Shown here in pieces: positions 1-7,120 of a stretch of 64,000 bases of DNA (position 1 is its first letter; each line of letters opens with the position of its first letter). Under the pieces are notes generated by a model, which did not search any database, was not told the origin of the DNA, and was given only the letters and a program-made list of their open reading frames with translations. The position numbers and the translations under genes are program-made. This DNA comes from Acidimicrobilacustris europaeus (lineage in GTDB: Bacteria > Actinomycetota > Acidimicrobiia > Acidimicrobiales > Acidimicrobilacustridaceae), in the NCBI GenBank assembly GCA_965194515.1, contig OZ239146.1, positions 1,550,001-1,614,000 on the forward strand, in the 5' to 3' direction.

Positions 1-576
1 GTTGGCCCCAACGGCGCCGGAAAGTCAACGTTCCTCGGACTCGCCGCCGGGATGCTCGAGCCAACAAACGGTTGGGCATTCATTGCGGGTAGCCCCGCCG
101 GCACCGTCCATGCGCGCGCTGCGCTCTCGTACCTGCCTGACAATCCGGTGTTGTACGACGACCTCAGTCTCGGTGAACACATCGAATACGTCGCTCGCCT
201 TCACAAAACCGTCGATTGGCAGGACTACGCCGATGACCTTGTCGACATGTTCGGACTTGGCGACCGCATCGACGATCTTCCGTCACGTTTCAGTCGCGGA
301 CTCAAGCAAAAGACTGGTCTCATCCTCGGGCTCATCCGTCCGTTCACCCTCATGCTCGTCGACGAACCCTTTGTTGGCCTCGACACCCCTGGCCAAGAAA
401 CGCTGGTGGAAATCATGAGCGATGTCGTTGCCCAGGGCGCAACGATTATTTGTTCGACCCATCAGCTTGATCTCGTTCCCAGCGCAACACGGTGTGTCGG
501 CTTACGCGACGGAGAACTCGCTTACGACGGCCCCGCTACTGCAGCAAAAATTCGCGAACTCGTCGGCGGCGAATAG
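1..576 (+). CDS. ABC transporter ATP-binding protein, 5' partial
   Basis: The gene runs in from the left edge; 191 codons are visible and the start lies outside the window. The visible part opens inside the Walker A loop (GPNGAGKST, visible residues 2-10). A divergent signature motif (FSRGLKQK) precedes Walker B (LMLVDEPFVGLD) and a switch histidine (STHQ), so this is a complete nucleotide-binding domain apart from its first strands. The compact form with the C-terminus shortly after the H-loop resembles ATPases of ABC-2 type exporters. The partner permease is probably upstream, outside the window. The next gene starts 3 nt after the stop. Substrate cannot be inferred. Confidence 0.9.
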   Translation, partial: VGPNGAGKSTFLGLAAGMLEPTNGWAFIAGSPAGTVHARAALSYLPDNPVLYDDLSLGEHIEYVARLHKTVDWQDYADDLVDMFGLGDRIDDLPSRFSRGLKQKTGLILGLIRPFTLMLVDEPFVGLDTPGQETLVEIMSDVVAQGATIICSTHQLDLVPSATRCVGLRDGELAYDGPATAAKIRELVGGE

Positions 577-579
577 AAC

Positions 580-1413
580 GTGGCTGAGACGCCCTATCGG
601 AAAGGCATTCTTTCTGAGCCTCTCGATCTCGACGGAGGCGCACCCCGTTCTCGCCAAAAACCAGCGGTCATTGCTGCAACTCCCGGCATTGAAGTTGAAG
701 TCCGGGGCACGCACCTCTGGGGCGTCGTCGTTGAATGTGATTCATCGTTCGTCACACTCCGAGATCGTCAAGGACGCGACCACAAAATTCGATTGCGAGA
801 TGGCGCGTTCGATGTACAAGGCCGACAGGTCACCTTGGCTCAGCCCAAAGCGTCGAGCACAGCGACCGCAACGCGTACTGCCTCGGGTTCCGTAGCGATG
901 CCTTCTGCGCCGGCCCGCATGGCACGAGCAAGTCGCCTGCTTGTGGAAGGCGTACACGACGCGGAACTCGTGGAAAAGGTATGGGGAGACGATCTTCGCG
1001 TCGAGGGCGTCGTTGTTGAGCTCCTTGACGGCGCCGACAATCTGCATGAAATCGTCCGGTCGTTCGGGCCAAGAAGCGGACGTCGGCTCGGCGTTCTTCT
1101 CGATCATCTCGTCGACGATTCCAAAGAATCACGAATCGCTGCAGGAATCGATCATCCCGATGTTCTTGTCACTGGTCACCCATACGTCGACATTTGGGCT
1201 GCGGTGAAACCTTCAGTTGTCGGCATCGCTGCGTGGCCAGACATTCCCAAAGGCCAACCGTGGAAAGAAGGTATCTGCGCAGCGCTTGGCGTCGATGACC
1301 CTCGGCTGTCCTGGAAGAAGATCCTGAATTCGGTGTCGTCCTATGCCGACCTGCAACCACCACTCGTGGGCGCAGTCGAGCAACTCATCGACTTCGTCAC
1401 TGAGCCTTCGTAA
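580..1413 (+). CDS. DUF3097 family protein with TOPRIM-like segment
   Basis: 277 residues from a GTG only 3 nt after the ABC ATPase stop, so the two are probably co-transcribed. The sequence matches my recollection of DUF3097, an actinobacterial family of unknown function. Residues 1-90 are beta-rich (an SH3-like or barrel fold is possible), followed by an Ala/Ser/Thr linker to about residue 112. From residue 117 on, the pattern SRLLVEGVHDAEL, with E123 followed by Gly, and the acidic run LLDHLVDDSK near 173-182, resembles the conserved Glu and DxD motifs of TOPRIM domains (RNase M5/OLD/primase group). The TOPRIM reading is inference; no enzyme activity is assigned. Confidence 0.8.
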   Translation: MAETPYRKGILSEPLDLDGGAPRSRQKPAVIAATPGIEVEVRGTHLWGVVVECDSSFVTLRDRQGRDHKIRLRDGAFDVQGRQVTLAQPKASSTATATRTASGSVAMPSAPARMARASRLLVEGVHDAELVEKVWGDDLRVEGVVVELLDGADNLHEIVRSFGPRSGRRLGVLLDHLVDDSKESRIAAGIDHPDVLVTGHPYVDIWAAVKPSVVGIAAWPDIPKGQPWKEGICAALGVDDPRLSWKKILNSVSSYADLQPPLVGAVEQLIDFVTEPS

Positions 1414-1434
1414 TCGGCCGCCGCTGCCACGGGT

Positions 1435-1447
1435 AGCGTTCCTCCTA
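1435..1447 (+). promoter_or_regulatory. Putative -10 box, leaderless promoter of the crotonase gene
   Basis: TAGCGT sits 7 nt before the ATG and no ribosome-binding site is present. This is the actinobacterial TAnnnT -10 spacing expected when transcription starts at the A of ATG. No convincing -35 box is seen. Prediction from spacing only. Confidence 0.4.
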
Positions 1448-2160
1448 TGACCGACTCCGCCGTGACTTACGAACTCCAAGACCGCGTCGCCCTCATCACG
1501 ATCGACGACGGCAAAGCCAATGCCATCAGCCACCCGATCGCTGCCGGCATTCACGATGCACTCGAAAAGGCAAAGACTGAAGCGGGCGCAGTAGTACTGG
1601 CTGGGCGTCCCGGCCGTTTCTCCGCCGGCTTCGATCTTTCCGTCATGACATCAAGCCCCGAGGCAGCCCGCAATCTCCTCAAGGCTGGCGCCGACATCGC
1701 CATTGAGATTCACGAGTTCCCCATGCCGGTGGTCATCGCATCGACCGGCCATGCACTTGCGATGGGCGCAATCTTGCTCATGTCCGCCGACGTTCGTATC
1801 GGCGCAGAGGGCAACTACAAGATTGGCCTCAACGAGGTCGCTATCGGGATGCCCGTCCCCAAGTTCGCCGTTGAACTCGCTCGTACGTCACTTTCAAACG
1901 CCGCTTTCACTGCTGCGGTCAATCACGCAACCGTGTACGACCCTGCTGGCGCGGTCGTTGCCGGCTATCTCGATCAGGTTGTCGCCGACGACGCTGTGCT
2001 CACAACCGCACTCGCCCACGCCGCCGACCTTGCCGAACGCCTCGACTCTGATGCATTTGCACTCACCCGAACGAACTGCCGCGGCGCATCGCTTGATCTC
2101 ATTCGCAGCGGCCTCGCCGCGGACATCGCGACCTTCGTCGTGAAGGTTCCCGAAGCCTGA
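1447..2160 (+). CDS. Enoyl-CoA hydratase/isomerase (crotonase) family protein
   Basis: 237 residues, slightly short for the crotonase family (usually about 255-270). Oxyanion-hole segments are visible: GRFSAGFDL (residues 57-64) and GHALAMGAILLMSADVRIG (101-119). The acidic position LNEVAIGMPVP (128-138) matches the catalytic-glutamate strand of hydratases. The second Asp/Glu region is less clear, so it could be a hydratase, isomerase or thioesterase-like crotonase acting on acyl-CoA in the cytosol. There is no Shine-Dalgarno sequence; a TAGCGT box ends 7 nt before the ATG, suggesting a leaderless mRNA. Its neighbour downstream is convergent and unrelated. Confidence 0.88.
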   Translation: MTDSAVTYELQDRVALITIDDGKANAISHPIAAGIHDALEKAKTEAGAVVLAGRPGRFSAGFDLSVMTSSPEAARNLLKAGADIAIEIHEFPMPVVIASTGHALAMGAILLMSADVRIGAEGNYKIGLNEVAIGMPVPKFAVELARTSLSNAAFTAAVNHATVYDPAGAVVAGYLDQVVADDAVLTTALAHAADLAERLDSDAFALTRTNCRGASLDLIRSGLAADIATFVVKVPEA

Positions 2161-2175
2161 TCAATCGTTACGGGT

Positions 2176-2766
2176 TCACTTTTTCGGAGACGACTGCTTC
2201 ACGCTTTCGACCCGACCTGGCCCAACGATTCGGTACACGGTAAAGAACACAACCGCGCCGACAGTGGCGAGGACACTCCATCGAAGCAATGGGTTCTGAC
2301 TGTCGGATCCCGCCATAAGAAGATGAATCGTTGCCATGGCGTAGAGCGCGTAGCTCGACAGATGCACGCCACGCCAAAACTTCTGCGGCAACCGATTCTT
2401 GATGAGCGATGTGAACTCGACCGCCAGAAGAAGATAGAAGGCGACGATTCCCCACGCCATCGGGACCGGCTTCCATTCCGAAGCAAAAGGGATGAATGCC
2501 TGAGAAATCGAGTAGCCGTATTCAGACGTCATCCATGGGTCGAATGACAACGTCACGAAGTGAACGATTGTGAAGATCACTGCAAGGCCACCGAGGAACC
2601 GGTGGACATCGAGCAACCAAGGAGCTGGAGACTTGCGACCCAATGCTCGGGTAGAGAGGGCAAGGCCCCATAAAACCGCGAGCGCCAAAAGGGCCCAGGC
2701 GACGACACCAGTTGCTCTAGAGACGTACCACCACACCTTTGTGGCACCGAAAACAACCGTTGTCAC
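2176..2766 (-). CDS. Ferric reductase-like transmembrane haem protein
   Basis: 196 residues from a GTG, with about five hydrophobic segments (near 20-40, 58-76, 103-123, 133-150, 162-181). Paired histidines H55/H69 and H135/H148 lie in helices and are spaced as in the FRD/NOX/MsrQ cytochrome b superfamily, so two b haems across the membrane are likely. It lacks any cytosolic FAD/NAD domain. The start lies 18 nt after the stop of apbE in the same direction, so the pair should be one transcript. FRD proteins of this size with ApbE are known to pass electrons to covalently flavinylated extracytosolic proteins; the electron donor and acceptor here are unknown. Confidence 0.85.
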   Translation of the reverse strand: MTTVVFGATKVWWYVSRATGVVAWALLALAVLWGLALSTRALGRKSPAPWLLDVHRFLGGLAVIFTIVHFVTLSFDPWMTSEYGYSISQAFIPFASEWKPVPMAWGIVAFYLLLAVEFTSLIKNRLPQKFWRGVHLSSYALYAMATIHLLMAGSDSQNPLLRWSVLATVGAVVFFTVYRIVGPGRVESVKQSSPKK

Positions 2767-2784
2767 GTCATACCTGCCGTTGGG

Positions 2785-3747
2785 TCATACAGCGAGCGTA
2801 GGTCCCCCGACCACGAACCTCTCGAATTCCCCCACCGTTGCAACCGTTCCATCGTCAGCAACGAACATCGCTGACAACCCCGCGTCTTCAATCAGTCGCG
2901 GCCCAGCGATGGGACCAGCGAGAAGCGCTGCTTTGGCATGGACCTCGCCCCATGCTGCCCGTGCAGCAAGAACGGTGACCGCTGCGACGGGACTTTCAGA
3001 AGGTTTCGCGGTGGCGGGATCAATCAGGTGATGCGCTTCGCCGCTTGTCGTGGACCATTTCCGGCGCAAACGCGAACTCGTTGTCACTGATCCTTCGCTC
3101 AATGCCAGCGCTGCAAGATCCTCGCCGGGATGAAACGGGTCATCGACGACCACAACCCAACCTTTCCCTTCCGCAGGCTCTCCCCCTACGCGGATATCTC
3201 CGCCAAAGTCGAGACATGCACCCGAAACGCCGTCTTCAATGACTTGCGCAAAAAGCAGATCAGCAGCGTGTCCTTTCCCAATTCCGCCTAAATCAAGATG
3301 CATTCCCGGTGGCGTCTGCACGAGAAACGAACGAGCGTCAAGATCGATGCCGTCGAGGCCCAACGAGAACGTGAGGGAATCGCCGACAACAGCAGGACCT
3401 TGCGCCGCAAGTGCATCGAAGGTTTTGTCGTAGCCGACGTTACGAAGCGCATCGAGCATCGTGGGATCAAACCAACCATCCGTAGCGCGCCAAGCGTCAA
3501 TCGCCAGCGAAACCAGTTCGAAGGTCTCCTGACTCACAAAGACTGGCGCGCCTGAATGATCGTTTAGCTGAGAGAGCTCGCTGTCAGCGAGAAATCTCGA
3601 CCAACGCTGTTCCAACTTGCGCATTCGAACTTCGACGCGATCAAGAATTGGTTCCGCACGATCATTCGCGACGACAACGCGTACGACACAGTCGCTGCCC
3701 ATCGCTCGAAACGCTCGCGAGGTTTCCACCTCGCTGGTCACGGTCAT
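2785..3747 (-). CDS. apbE: ApbE, FAD:protein FMN transferase
   Basis: 320 residues. ApbE attaches FMN from FAD to a Thr/Ser of target proteins outside the membrane. Family motifs are clear: RAMGSDC (14-20), the substrate loop DLGGIGKG (152-159), LDFGGDI (179-185) and HHLIDPATAKP (239-249). The metal-site segment reads WGEVHAKAAL where many family members have Asp and Thr (DALATAL); this looks like an actinobacterial variant, but it is worth noting. I see no lipobox or obvious signal peptide at the N-terminus. The gene lies between the FRD protein and a membrane-anchored Ala/Pro-rich protein; no canonical FMN_bind acceptor is encoded in the cluster. Confidence 0.93.
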   Translation of the reverse strand: MTVTSEVETSRAFRAMGSDCVVRVVVANDRAEPILDRVEVRMRKLEQRWSRFLADSELSQLNDHSGAPVFVSQETFELVSLAIDAWRATDGWFDPTMLDALRNVGYDKTFDALAAQGPAVVGDSLTFSLGLDGIDLDARSFLVQTPPGMHLDLGGIGKGHAADLLFAQVIEDGVSGACLDFGGDIRVGGEPAEGKGWVVVVDDPFHPGEDLAALALSEGSVTTSSRLRRKWSTTSGEAHHLIDPATAKPSESPVAAVTVLAARAAWGEVHAKAALLAGPIAGPRLIEDAGLSAMFVADDGTVATVGEFERFVVGGPTLAV

Positions 3748-3750
3748 GAA

Positions 3751-4317
3751 CTAAGAAGCGCGAGTGCGAGGTGCTGGGGTTGTCACCACAGGCGCAGGTG
3801 CCGGCGCGGCGACAACCGGTGCTGCAGTCGCGGGCGGTGCGGTTGCGGAAGCAGCAACTGGCGCAGGGGCTGGTGCAGCGGCGGCTGGAGCGGCGGCGCC
3901 ACTTGAGGATCCGTTTGAAGCAGGTGGCGCCTGGCCGGCAGAAGTGGCACCTGACGACGCTGAACCCGAGGACACCCTTGCAGCAGGTGAAGCCGTCGAC
4001 GGAGGAGCCCCGGCAACAGGAACCGCAGCCGGATCGACCGCCGTTCCGGCAACTGATGTGTTCTGCGTGCCGGCGGCACCAGAAACACCAGCGACATTCA
4101 GTTCAACCGAGGCAGGGGTTGAGGCTGCCGATTGCTGCCCACTGAGTGCAAGGGCCGCCACGATCGCAGTCGTTGCAGCGAGACTCAGACCAGCGGTGAG
4201 TGCGCGAGTTGCTGGTGCGGTCGGGCCCTTCTTCTTCGAAGGACTTTTCGGTGATCGACCTGCGGGTGAACCTTCAGTTGCTGCAGCGCGTGCGGCAGCG
4301 GGAATTCGCTCAGTCAT
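3751..4317 (-). CDS. Ala/Pro-rich single-pass membrane protein of unknown function
   Basis: 188 residues. A Lys/Arg/Ser-rich cytosolic head (1-39) is followed by one hydrophobic segment (about 40-60) and a long low-complexity Ala/Pro/Ser/Thr/Val exterior region that ends abruptly at TTPAPRTRAS. I chose the ATG at 4317 because it overlaps the upstream gene by 8 nt and gives a normal N-terminus; the longer open frame upstream lies in the Asp tract of that gene. It stops 3 nt before apbE starts. In related actinobacterial FRD-ApbE clusters I would expect TM + linker + FMN_bind domain here; only TM and linker are present. A lone SGAT (122-125) recalls flavinylation sites but lacks the usual preceding Asp/Asn. 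Confidence 0.65.
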   Translation of the reverse strand: MTERIPAAARAAATEGSPAGRSPKSPSKKKGPTAPATRALTAGLSLAATTAIVAALALSGQQSAASTPASVELNVAGVSGAAGTQNTSVAGTAVDPAAVPVAGAPPSTASPAARVSSGSASSGATSAGQAPPASNGSSSGAAAPAAAAPAPAPVAASATAPPATAAPVVAAPAPAPVVTTPAPRTRAS

Positions 4318-4816
4318 CGTCTTCATCCTCATCGTGGTCTTCGTCTTCGCGTTCTTCGTAGTCACCATCGTCGTCATCGTCGTCATCGTCGTCGTCGACC
4401 CACGGCGCTGCAGTGGTGGTTGGCGGACTTGCCGGTGCCGATACCCCTGGCGCCGCATTCGGTGTGGCCGGGGCACTAGGCACTCCCGAGGCCTTAAGCG
4501 GGGCACCTTCTGGCGAAACAGTCGATGATGCAGCCGCACCTCCTCCGAGAGTTCCACTTACTGCGGCCCCTCCGGCAGTCCCAGTTGCAACCGAGGCGTC
4601 ACCGGGGGTAACCGTCACCGTCGGGGCCCCCGCCGCCGAAGCTGCAGCTGCAGTCGCCGTGTTCGCCAACTGTCCGACGTTCGCCGCGTTGAGTTGTCCA
4701 ACCGGTTTGGCAGCACTGACAGTGAGCAAGCCCACGTTTGCGGCAACGGCGCCACTAGCGGCGGTCACGAGAATGGCGGTTGCTCCAGCGAATGTGAGTG
4801 CGAGGTGCCTGTTCAT
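4310..4816 (-). CDS. Secreted protein with poly-Asp/acidic C-terminal tail
   Basis: 168 residues from the ATG at 4816. Residues 1-26 (MNRHLALTF...AVAAN) form a signal peptide with a probable AVA-A cleavage site. The mature chain is Ala/Gly/Thr/Ser/Pro-rich to about 138. It ends in ten consecutive Asp (141-150) followed by a further acidic stretch with Glu, Tyr, His and Asp to residue 168. Such a tail should bind Ca or transition metals outside the cell. It overlaps the next membrane-protein gene by 8 nt and heads the FRD-ApbE cluster, divergent from a two-component system. No recognised domain; function unknown. Both low-complexity genes could also be cell-wall spacers. Confidence 0.65.
   Translation of the reverse strand: MNRHLALTFAGATAILVTAASGAVAANVGLLTVSAAKPVGQLNAANVGQLANTATAAAASAAGAPTVTVTPGDASVATGTAGGAAVSGTLGGGAAASSTVSPEGAPLKASGVPSAPATPNAAPGVSAPASPPTTTAAPWVDDDDDDDDDDGDYEEREDEDHDEDEDDD
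4367..4396 (-). repeat. Trinucleotide GAC/GAT run encoding ten Asp
   Basis: Ten in-frame Asp codons (mixture of GAC and GAT) form a short tandem trinucleotide tract at the 3' end of the acidic secreted-protein gene. Tracts of this type can change in length between strains by slippage in multiples of three without breaking the frame. Confidence 0.7.
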
Positions 4817-4959
4817 GGGTCTCAAGGTAGAGAACGGACATCCAACTCCATGCTCGGAGAAGGTAAAGAAATGGCAAAGTTGCACCTGCGAAGGTCCCAA
4901 ATCATCACCTTTTCGCAATCCGGCACTCGTCAGCCACGAACGCGTGTCACCCTTACGCC
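4817..4959. promoter_or_regulatory. Divergent intergenic region, AAGGT repeats
   Basis: 143 bp between the minus-strand redox cluster and the plus-strand two-component operon, so it should hold both promoters. AAGGT occurs at 4824-4828, 4860-4864 and 4891-4895 (the last two as GAAGGT, 31 bp apart) and inverted as ACCTT at 4907-4911. OmpR-type regulators bind direct repeats, so these are candidate sites; the assignment is speculative. Confidence 0.3.
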
Positions 4960-5655
4960 GTGAATGTCCTTCTGGTTGAAGATGACAATGCGATCGCTGA
5001 GCCGCTCATGAAGGGACTTGAGCGACAGGGGTTTCTTGTGCATCGAGAGTCCACTGGGCTCGGCGCCGTTGACGCGTTTCGATCGACTCCTACTATCGAC
5101 ATCATTCTCTTGGACCTCGGACTTCCCGACATCGACGGATACGAAGTCTGTCGACGTGTGCGTTCTGAGTCACCAGTCCCAATCATTATTCTCACCGCTC
5201 GCGGCGATGAGATCGATCGCGTCCTGGGTCTAGAACTCGGTGCCGACGACTACATGGTCAAGCCATTTGGATTCCGGGAACTCATCGCTCGGATCAACGC
5301 CGTTACTCGCCGCAGCCAAACCTCGGGCGCAGTCAACGACGAAACCACTCACCTCGCCGGAAACGTCATCATCGACAACCGAACCCGACGCGTAACAGTG
5401 GAGGGCGCCGAGGTTCAACTCACCCGAAAAGAGTTTGATCTTCTTGCTCTCCTCGCAACTGATCCCGGCGCCACCCAGACCCGGGAAACAATTTTGGAGC
5501 AAGTCTGGGATGCGCATTGGTACGGCCCCACAAAGACACTTGATGTACATGTCGCGTCGCTGCGCAAGAAACTCGGTGATCCCACGATCGTCGAGACAGT
5601 GCGTGGTGTCGGCTTCCGACTTCGTTCTTCAAACCAAAGTGATGACAACTCGTGA
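4960..5655 (+). CDS. OmpR-family response regulator
   Basis: 231 residues from a GTG. Receiver domain 1-120 with acidic pocket EDD (7-9), phospho-acceptor D52 in LLDLGLPDIDGYE, and the conserved Lys in MVKPFGFRELIARI. A C-terminal winged-helix domain (about 135-228) ends in the typical recognition region TLDVHVASLRKKLG and VRGVGFRL. It overlaps the downstream histidine kinase by 4 nt (GTGA), so the two form a standard pair. It is divergent from the acidic protein-FRD-ApbE cluster, which makes that cluster a likely target. Distinct from the second OmpR system at 52966-53640. Confidence 0.93.
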   Translation: MNVLLVEDDNAIAEPLMKGLERQGFLVHRESTGLGAVDAFRSTPTIDIILLDLGLPDIDGYEVCRRVRSESPVPIIILTARGDEIDRVLGLELGADDYMVKPFGFRELIARINAVTRRSQTSGAVNDETTHLAGNVIIDNRTRRVTVEGAEVQLTRKEFDLLALLATDPGATQTRETILEQVWDAHWYGPTKTLDVHVASLRKKLGDPTIVETVRGVGFRLRSSNQSDDNS

Positions 5656-7034
5656 CTCGGCGTCTTCTCGCCACCTACCTGCTGCTCACCCTCGTCGTTC
5701 TCATCGCGCTTGAACTGCCCCTTGCGCTGGGTTACCGCGACCATCAGATCGATCAATTGAAATCAGGCATCGAGAGAGACGCATTCGTTCTCGGCGCCTA
5801 CGTTTCCGATTCCCTCGCCGGCGGAACTCCCCTCGATCTCAGCGCCGTGGTCGCCAACTACGCCGCTTCCACTGATGGACGCGTCGTTATCGTCAACGAA
5901 GCCGGGGATGTGATCGCAGATTCCGAGCCCAACGACACTGGGCAACGGAACTTCCTTTCTCGTCCGGAGATAGCTGACGCGTTGAACCGTCAGATCGCCA
6001 CAGGAACACGATTTTCAACAACACTCGGCACTGGCCTGCTTTACGTTGCGGTTCCCATTTCTGTCGGCGACAAAGTCCTCGGCGCTATTCGGGTCAGTTT
6101 CTCTACCGAACAAGTCGACGCAGAGGTTCGTCGGTACTGGTTGCTGCTCTTCGGTGCCGGTCTGATCACGCTCATGCTCGCCGCAGCCGTTGGGATATTG
6201 CTGGCCCGTTGGGTAACGCGCCCACTAGCTGCTCTTCGCGATGCGGCAACCCAAATAGGCGAAGGTGACCTTTCCGTTCGTGCCGACGTCGACCGCGGTC
6301 CGCCTGAAATCAAGGAGCTCGCATCGGCGTTCAATTCCACCGCTGTTCGCCTCGAGGAGTTGCTGACTGCTCAGGAGCAATTTGTTGCCGATGCCTCACA
6401 TCAGTTGCGAACTCCCCTCACCGCCCTTCGGCTTCGACTTGAGATGCTTGAACTCGACGCCGACGATGATGTCGGCGATGACCTTGGAGGGGCTCGAGAT
6501 GAAGTCCAACGAATGTCTCGAATGGTTGATGGTCTCCTCGCTCTGGCGCGAGCCGAACGCACGCATGTCCCGCGTCCGGATCGCCTCGAACTCAATGACC
6601 AACTCCGGGAACGAGCAATGGCATGGCAACCACTCGCCAGCGAGCGCGGCGTACACATTTCTTCTGAAGAGTGCCGCTTGAAAGCTCGTTGCTCGGCCGA
6701 CATGCTCAGCCAAGTTCTCGACAACTTGATTGCGAACGCCCTGGAAGTCGCTCCCGAGGGTTCAACTCTCAGACTTCACGCCACCGCTGAAGACTCACCT
6801 TCTGGCTCAGTCGTCGCGGTGCACGTTGTCGACGAAGGTCCAGGCCTCAGCGACGAACAACGCGAGCGGGCCTTCGACCGCTTCTGGAGAGCGACCAATG
6901 AACGCGGCGAACTCGGTGGCACCGGGCTCGGCCTTGCCATTGTGCAGAAACTGGTGGAATCCGAGGGCGGCCGGGCAGAACTCCGGCCTGCTCCCGGGGG
7001 TGGACTCGATGCCGTCCTCCTTCTTGGCAATTAG
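5652..7034 (+). CDS. Sensor histidine kinase
   Basis: 460 residues, GTG start overlapping the regulator stop. TM1 (about 4-27) and TM2 (about 161-186) flank a roughly 130-residue extracytoplasmic sensor of PAS/Cache-like character (GRVVIVNEAGDVIADS). A HAMP linker (about 187-240) precedes H250 in the dimerisation box DASHQLRTPLTAL. The N, G1 and G2 boxes of the ATPase domain are visible (DNLIANALEVA, DEGPGLS, GTGLGLAIV). It should sense a signal outside the membrane and phosphorylate the preceding regulator. Signal unknown; proximity to the flavin/haem cluster suggests redox state or metal. Confidence 0.93.
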   Translation: MTRRLLATYLLLTLVVLIALELPLALGYRDHQIDQLKSGIERDAFVLGAYVSDSLAGGTPLDLSAVVANYAASTDGRVVIVNEAGDVIADSEPNDTGQRNFLSRPEIADALNRQIATGTRFSTTLGTGLLYVAVPISVGDKVLGAIRVSFSTEQVDAEVRRYWLLLFGAGLITLMLAAAVGILLARWVTRPLAALRDAATQIGEGDLSVRADVDRGPPEIKELASAFNSTAVRLEELLTAQEQFVADASHQLRTPLTALRLRLEMLELDADDDVGDDLGGARDEVQRMSRMVDGLLALARAERTHVPRPDRLELNDQLRERAMAWQPLASERGVHISSEECRLKARCSADMLSQVLDNLIANALEVAPEGSTLRLHATAEDSPSGSVVAVHVVDEGPGLSDEQRERAFDRFWRATNERGELGGTGLGLAIVQKLVESEGGRAELRPAPGGGLDAVLLLGN

Positions 7035-7084
7035 CCCACCGAAACTATGACGATGGCGCTTTCCCATCCTTCGCGTGCGAACAT

Positions 7085-7106
7085 GGGAACGGGAGTTCCC
7101 GTTCCC
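7085..7106. repeat. Perfect inverted repeat before the universal stress gene
   Basis: Arms GGGAACGGGA (7085-7094) and TCCCGTTCCC (7097-7106) with a 2-nt centre. It sits 50 nt after the kinase stop and 14 nt before the next ATG. It has no T-tract, so it may be an operator, a weak terminator, or a hairpin in the 5' leader of the stress gene. GGAGGG at 7109-7114 follows as ribosome-binding site. Confidence 0.55.
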
Positions 7107-7120
7107 TCGGAGGGAAAACC

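Noticed and set aside
3764..4528. 254-codon plus-strand frame opposite the Ala/Pro-rich genes
   Set aside because: Its Ala/Val/Gly-rich chain mirrors the low-complexity codons on the minus strand; the minus reading has signal peptide, TM helix and operon overlaps.
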